A stretch of 10,653 bases of DNA from contig JBBKWZ010000042.1 of NCBI GenBank assembly GCA_037969195.1, positions 1 through 10,653 of the forward strand, written 5' to 3'. The DNA comes from JAHEJB01 sp037969195 (lineage in GTDB: Bacteria > Bacteroidota > Rhodothermia > Rhodothermales > Rubricoccaceae). A model generated the notes under the pieces. The model was not told where the DNA came from and ran no database searches. It saw only the letters and a list, made by a program, of their open reading frames with translations. How positions within the stretch are numbered: the first letter of the stretch is position 1; each line of letters starts with the position of its first letter. Of the stretch, positions 7,648 through 10,653 are shown in pieces. The position numbers and the translations under genes were made by a program.

Positions 7648-7747
7648 GGGAGGTCGTTTGGGCGTATGCGTAGGTAGAAGTAATCTACGCCGCCCTTGTT
7701 CGTTCGTGTCCTTCAGGGTTGGCCTTCTTCTATTCTCCCGCTCTCCT
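7648..7747. promoter_or_regulatory. Divergent intergenic region with nested inverted repeats
   Basis: These 100 bases separate the purQ start (minus strand) from the DUF58 start (plus strand), so promoters for both should lie here. Seen: GCGTAG (7668-7673) paired with CTACGC (7685-7690) across 11 bases, and an alternative inner pair GTAGA (7674-7678) with TCTAC (7684-7688). These could be an operator or a hairpin in the purQ leader. No convincing -35/-10 pair was found. The DUF58-proximal third is C/T-rich. Confidence 0.35.
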
Positions 7748-8626
7748 GTGATCCCCCGCGAGGTATTCCGCAAAATCCGCCACGTTGAGATCCGCACGAA
7801 GGGGTTGGTGGAAAACGTCTTTGGCGGCGAGTACCATTCTGCTTTTCGCGGGCGAGGAATTGAGTTTTCGGAAGTTCGACCATACCAGTATGGCGACGAC
7901 GTTCGTGCCATCGACTGGAATGTTTCGGCCAGGATGGGTGAGCCGTACATCAAGCTTTTCGAGGAAGAACGCGAGCAGACGCTGCTATTGATGGTCGATA
8001 TCTCGGGCTCGGAAAATTTTGGCTCCAGCGGGACTGCCAAGCGCGACGTTGCGGCCGAGATCTGTGCGCTGCTCGGATTCTCTGCCATCCGCAACAACGA
8101 CAAAGTGGGACTGCTCCTTTTCTCAGACAAAATCGAACGCTTCGTTCCGCCGAGGAAAGGCCGACGACATGTCTTGCGGATCATCCGCGACCTCTTTGTC
8201 CACCAACCAACGTCGCTTGGAACCAGCGTAAAGTCGGCACTGGATCATGCGCTCCACATGCTGAATCGACGTTCAATCGTCATTCTCGTCAGCGATTTTA
8301 TGGATGCCGACTACGAACGTGCCTTGCGAACTCTGTCACAAAAGCATGACGTCGTTGCCATTCGCCTGCTTGATCCACGAGAAGAAGCGTTGCCAAAGGT
8401 GGGCTTGCTTTCGCTGATGGATGCGGAAACTGGCCGCCCGGTCCTCGTCGACACTTCGAGCAAACGTGCGCGCGACGCTTTCTCGGCCCGTGCGGCAGAC
8501 CGCGAAGCCGCTACACAATCTGCGCTGAAGACGGCGCGTGTGGATACGGTGACTGTCCGCACAAGTGAGGATTACGTAGATCCGCTGGTGGCGTTCTTCA
8601 AGCGGCGGAATAAGGCGCGACGATGA
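7748..8626 (+). CDS. DUF58 domain protein (Bat-operon VWA-like protein)
   Basis: This is a soluble protein of the DUF58 family, which has a von Willebrand A-like fold and is typically encoded between a MoxR ATPase and BatA/BatB-type membrane proteins. The module's exact role is not established, though it is linked to envelope stress and aerotolerance. Seen: the family N-terminus IPREVFRKIRHVEIRT (2-17), EYHSAFRGRGIEFSEVR (28-44), YGDDVRAIDWNVSARM (48-63), a MIDAS-like DISGS (84-88), and the second strand motif LVSDFMD (180-186). The length of 292 residues is typical. The frame is open to an ATG at 7634, but the family begins at this GTG, and an upstream start would overlap the purQ start. A pyrimidine-rich leader precedes it and no ribosome binding site is seen. 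Its stop overlaps the next ATG by 4 bases (ATGA), which points to coupled translation. No MoxR gene lies beside it in this window. Confidence 0.92.
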   Translation: MIPREVFRKIRHVEIRTKGLVENVFGGEYHSAFRGRGIEFSEVRPYQYGDDVRAIDWNVSARMGEPYIKLFEEEREQTLLLMVDISGSENFGSSGTAKRDVAAEICALLGFSAIRNNDKVGLLLFSDKIERFVPPRKGRRHVLRIIRDLFVHQPTSLGTSVKSALDHALHMLNRRSIVILVSDFMDADYERALRTLSQKHDVVAIRLLDPREEALPKVGLLSLMDAETGRPVLVDTSSKRARDAFSARAADREAATQSALKTARVDTVTVRTSEDYVDPLVAFFKRRNKARR

Positions 8627-9615
8627 GGAGATTCTGGATTTGTATAGCAAGCATCGCGTTTGCAATCGCGGTACGTCCCTCTTTTGCACAGGAGGCACGG
8701 CTCAGCGTTTCAACCGACAGCGTCTTCGTGGGCGAGCGGTTCGATTTGAGAGTGTCCATCGAACATCCCGCAGGCAGCACCGTCGCTTTTCAGGACGTAC
8801 CAGATGGCGACGCCGAATCTGGCCCACTGCTCTCTTTTGGCGATGTAGAAGTTTTTTCATCACGGCGGCTTCCGCCTAGACTTTCAGGCACCGTGCGGAT
8901 CGACAGCGTTGTCTATGAGGCGGCAACTTTTGCCATCGACGGCGCGGTACTTGGCCCGGTCGCGGTCGATTTGATAGCTGATGGCGACACCAGCGTCATC
9001 CGCTCGAGTACGATCGTGTTACCCGTGCGCTCCGTTCTTCCAGCAGATCAAGCAGAGCTCCAACCGCCGAGACCGCCCATTTCGTTTCCCGACCCGCTGT
9101 GGGTGTGGGTGTCGCTCGGAATCGGCGCGCTGGTCGTTGTAGCATTGGAGATCTGGTTCTGGCGACGTTCGAGACGTAAGGCGTCTTTCGCAAAGCCTCG
9201 ACTCGCGCCGTACCCCGAGGCCGTTCACCGGATTCAGCATCTTGCTATCCCGGACGAGGAGAAAGCAATCAAGCCCTTCTATGTCGAACTGTCTGATCTC
9301 CTGCGGACATACATCGCTCGGTCGCTAAACACTCCAGCTCTGGAACTCACAACAACCGAGTTGACGGACACGCTCTCGTTCGACGAAAGCGTTCCAAAGA
9401 CCGCACTGAAGAATATTCGCGGCACACTTCGCGTTGCCGACCTCGTGAAGTTCGCAGATATGCGCCCTGATTCTGACGCCCACATGATGGCTTTACGGAA
9501 GGCTCAAGAAGCCGTGGAGACGATCGAAGCCAACTTGCATCCGCCGGAAGTTGAGAACGACGACGAAGCACGTGCAGAGATTCGTTCCGAACAAGCCGCT
9601 CCCGACGACACCTGA
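8623..9615 (+). CDS. BatD-like / DUF4381-like single-pass membrane protein
   Basis: This is a probable envelope protein of the Bat module. Seen: an N-terminal signal peptide (about 1-22, hydrophobic core followed by SFAQ); a beta-rich extracytoplasmic region (about 24-140) opening with LSVSTDSVFVGERFDL, which resembles the Ig-like start of BatD proteins; a proline-rich linker (148-157); one membrane span (about 158-180) followed by the basic RRSRRK; and a cytoplasmic C-terminal helical domain (about 195-305) of the sort found after the membrane span in BatD/DUF4381 proteins, including IKPFYVELSDLLRTYI (216-231). The tail is acidic. At 330 residues it is shorter than classical BatD, having one beta domain rather than several, so the BatD name is tentative. 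It starts inside the DUF58 stop (ATGA overlap) and has only a weak AAGG upstream. Confidence 0.8.
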   Translation: MRRFWICIASIAFAIAVRPSFAQEARLSVSTDSVFVGERFDLRVSIEHPAGSTVAFQDVPDGDAESGPLLSFGDVEVFSSRRLPPRLSGTVRIDSVVYEAATFAIDGAVLGPVAVDLIADGDTSVIRSSTIVLPVRSVLPADQAELQPPRPPISFPDPLWVWVSLGIGALVVVALEIWFWRRSRRKASFAKPRLAPYPEAVHRIQHLAIPDEEKAIKPFYVELSDLLRTYIARSLNTPALELTTTELTDTLSFDESVPKTALKNIRGTLRVADLVKFADMRPDSDAHMMALRKAQEAVETIEANLHPPEVENDDEARAEIRSEQAAPDDT

Positions 9616-9662
9616 CGGCGCCTCACTCGTTCCCAATTCCCGCTTCCCACACCTCACTTCAA

Positions 9663-10430
9663 ATGTCGCCTTTCTCGGATCTTCTTGTCGAGCACTTAGC
9701 CACCGCGAACCGCGTCGTTGTGCTGACAGGGGCTGGGATTTCTGCGGAGAGCGGCGTGCCCACATTCCGCGATCCGGGCGGACTTTGGCAGCAGTTTCGG
9801 CCTGAGGAACTCGCCAACATTGACGCTTTTCTTCGCAACCCGGCTCTTGTGCAGGGTTGGTATGCGTATCGCCGGGCTGTCGTAGAAGAAGTTCAACCGA
9901 ACCCCGGGCATTTTGCTTTGGCCGATCTCGAACTTGGTGTTTGCGAACGCGGCGGCGACTTCCTTCTCGCAACCCAGAACGTCGACGGGCTGCATGCCCG
10001 CGCGGGCTCAGACCGCATCATTGAGTTGCACGGATCACTCACGCGCTCTTACTGCATCGACTGCGAACGATCTGCCACAAAGGCCGAGCTTTCGGCTATT
10101 GAGTCGGGCGAACCTGCTGCGTGTCCATCATGCAACGGACTTCTCCGGCCGGATGTCGTCTGGTTTGGCGAGATGCTCCCCGACGGTGCTTTGGAACGCG
10201 CTGCAGATGCAGCGGCAACCTGCGAAGTTTTGCTTTCGATTGGAACCAGCGCTGTCGTTTACCCCGCCGCAGGACTGCCTCTTATCGCGCGCGAGAACGG
10301 GGCGTACGTAGCAGAAATAAACCCCGAACGCAGCGATATCGCCTCGCGTCTCAGCGAACATGTCGCTGGAAAAGCAGGTGAAGTGCTCCCACGACTTATT
10401 GACGCCGTCCGAGCGTTTGTCTCCGCGTAA
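9663..10430 (+). CDS. Sirtuin, NAD-dependent protein deacylase (class III, CobB/SIRT5-like)
   Basis: This enzyme removes acyl groups from protein lysines using NAD+, releasing nicotinamide and an O-acyl-ADP-ribose. Seen: the NAD-binding GAGISAESGVPTFRD (23-37), TQNVDGLH (104-111), the catalytic histidine in ELHGS (His123), a complete zinc site Cys131/Cys134 and Cys154/Cys157, GTS (194-196) and INPE (219-222). The YAYR segment gives Tyr67 and Arg70, the Y-x-x-R pair that in SIRT5 and CobB binds acidic acyl groups, so desuccinylase or demalonylase activity is plausible. The length of 255 is typical. ATG 9663 is at the expected family N-terminus; the 47-base leader is C/T-rich with no Shine-Dalgarno. 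It sits between the BatD-like and BatA-like genes, so it is probably co-transcribed with the Bat module. Its targets cannot be inferred from sequence. Confidence 0.95.
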   Translation: MSPFSDLLVEHLATANRVVVLTGAGISAESGVPTFRDPGGLWQQFRPEELANIDAFLRNPALVQGWYAYRRAVVEEVQPNPGHFALADLELGVCERGGDFLLATQNVDGLHARAGSDRIIELHGSLTRSYCIDCERSATKAELSAIESGEPAACPSCNGLLRPDVVWFGEMLPDGALERAADAAATCEVLLSIGTSAVVYPAAGLPLIARENGAYVAEINPERSDIASRLSEHVAGKAGEVLPRLIDAVRAFVSA

Positions 10431-10466
10431 CACCGCGTCCACTGTTTCCAACCTCTCACTTCCCGC

Positions 10467-10653
10467 GTGTCTTTCGCCAACCCCATTTTCCTGATCCCCT
10501 TGATCGCAGTGCCGCTGCTCGCGTGGGCAGCCTGGAAGCAGGCGCGGAAAACAGCGCCAGGGTTACGATTTTCTGCAACAGCAGATGCCGGATCGCTTCC
10601 GAGGACACTCGGAACGCGACTTCGTGGCCTTCCCGCTTTCCTTAGTCTGATTG
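10467..10653 (+). CDS. BatA-like VWA-domain membrane protein (N-terminal fragment)
   Basis: The first 62 codons of a gene that continues past the window. The start is GTG 10467, directly after CTTCCCGC, 36 bases beyond the sirtuin stop. The fragment reads FANPIFLIPLIAVPLLAW (3-20), a first membrane helix, followed by a basic turn, then PGLRFS (31-36) and SLPRTLGTRLRGLP (43-56). That order of membrane helix, 'P-x-LRFS' and an arginine-rich segment leading to a second helix is what BatA/BatB aerotolerance proteins show before their von Willebrand A domain. The VWA domain itself is outside the window, so the call rests on the N-terminus and on the DUF58 and BatD-like neighbours. Confidence 0.75.
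   Translation, partial: MSFANPIFLIPLIAVPLLAWAAWKQARKTAPGLRFSATADAGSLPRTLGTRLRGLPAFLSLI

Noticed and set aside
7634..7747. Earlier ATG start (7634) for the DUF58 gene
   Set aside because: The extra 38 residues are unlike the family, and the start would overlap the purQ start; GTG 7748 matches the family N-terminus.
7648..8184. N-terminal extension of PurQ up to 8184 on the minus strand
   Set aside because: It runs antisense through the well-supported DUF58 gene, and the PurQ family N-terminus begins at GTG 7647.

Overview
The window is about 10.6 kb of compact bacterial chromosome of moderately high GC. It carries eleven genes, the last one cut by the window edge, with short spacers. No rRNA, tRNA, CRISPR array, insertion sequence or phage gene was seen. 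None of the starts is preceded by a clear Shine-Dalgarno sequence, and several leaders are nearly pure pyrimidine. That feature, together with the DUF58/BatD-like/BatA-like cluster and the style of the membrane proteins, suggests a member of the FCB group (Bacteroidota or Rhodothermota-like). This is an inference from style, not a proven placement.

Layout from left to right. Bases 57-950 hold an aspartate/glutamate racemase-family gene with a non-ATG start. Bases 1078-2571 hold a membrane sugar-phosphate transferase that would start synthesis of an exopolysaccharide or O-antigen-like polymer. Bases 2645-4693 encode an ABC-F ribosome-associated ATPase, followed after 3 bases by two tiny paralogous genes of unknown function (4697-4927 and 4920-5162) that overlap each other by 8 bases. 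Bases 5260-6933 encode formate-tetrahydrofolate ligase. It is convergent, with a 3-base gap, to purQ on the minus strand (6937-7647).

A 100-base divergent spacer separates purQ from a plus-strand cluster: a DUF58 protein (7748-8626), a BatD-like membrane protein (8623-9615), a sirtuin (9663-10430) and the beginning of a BatA-like von Willebrand A membrane protein (10467 onward).

How the genes may work together. The fhs product makes 10-formyl-tetrahydrofolate, which the purine pathway consumes, so fhs and purQ are neighbours in metabolism although they are transcribed toward each other. The DUF58, BatD-like and BatA-like proteins form the usual Bat cell-envelope module, here without an adjacent MoxR ATPase and with a sirtuin placed inside it. 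The most novel-looking elements are the tandem pair of small proteins behind the ABC-F gene and the sirtuin embedded in the Bat cluster.
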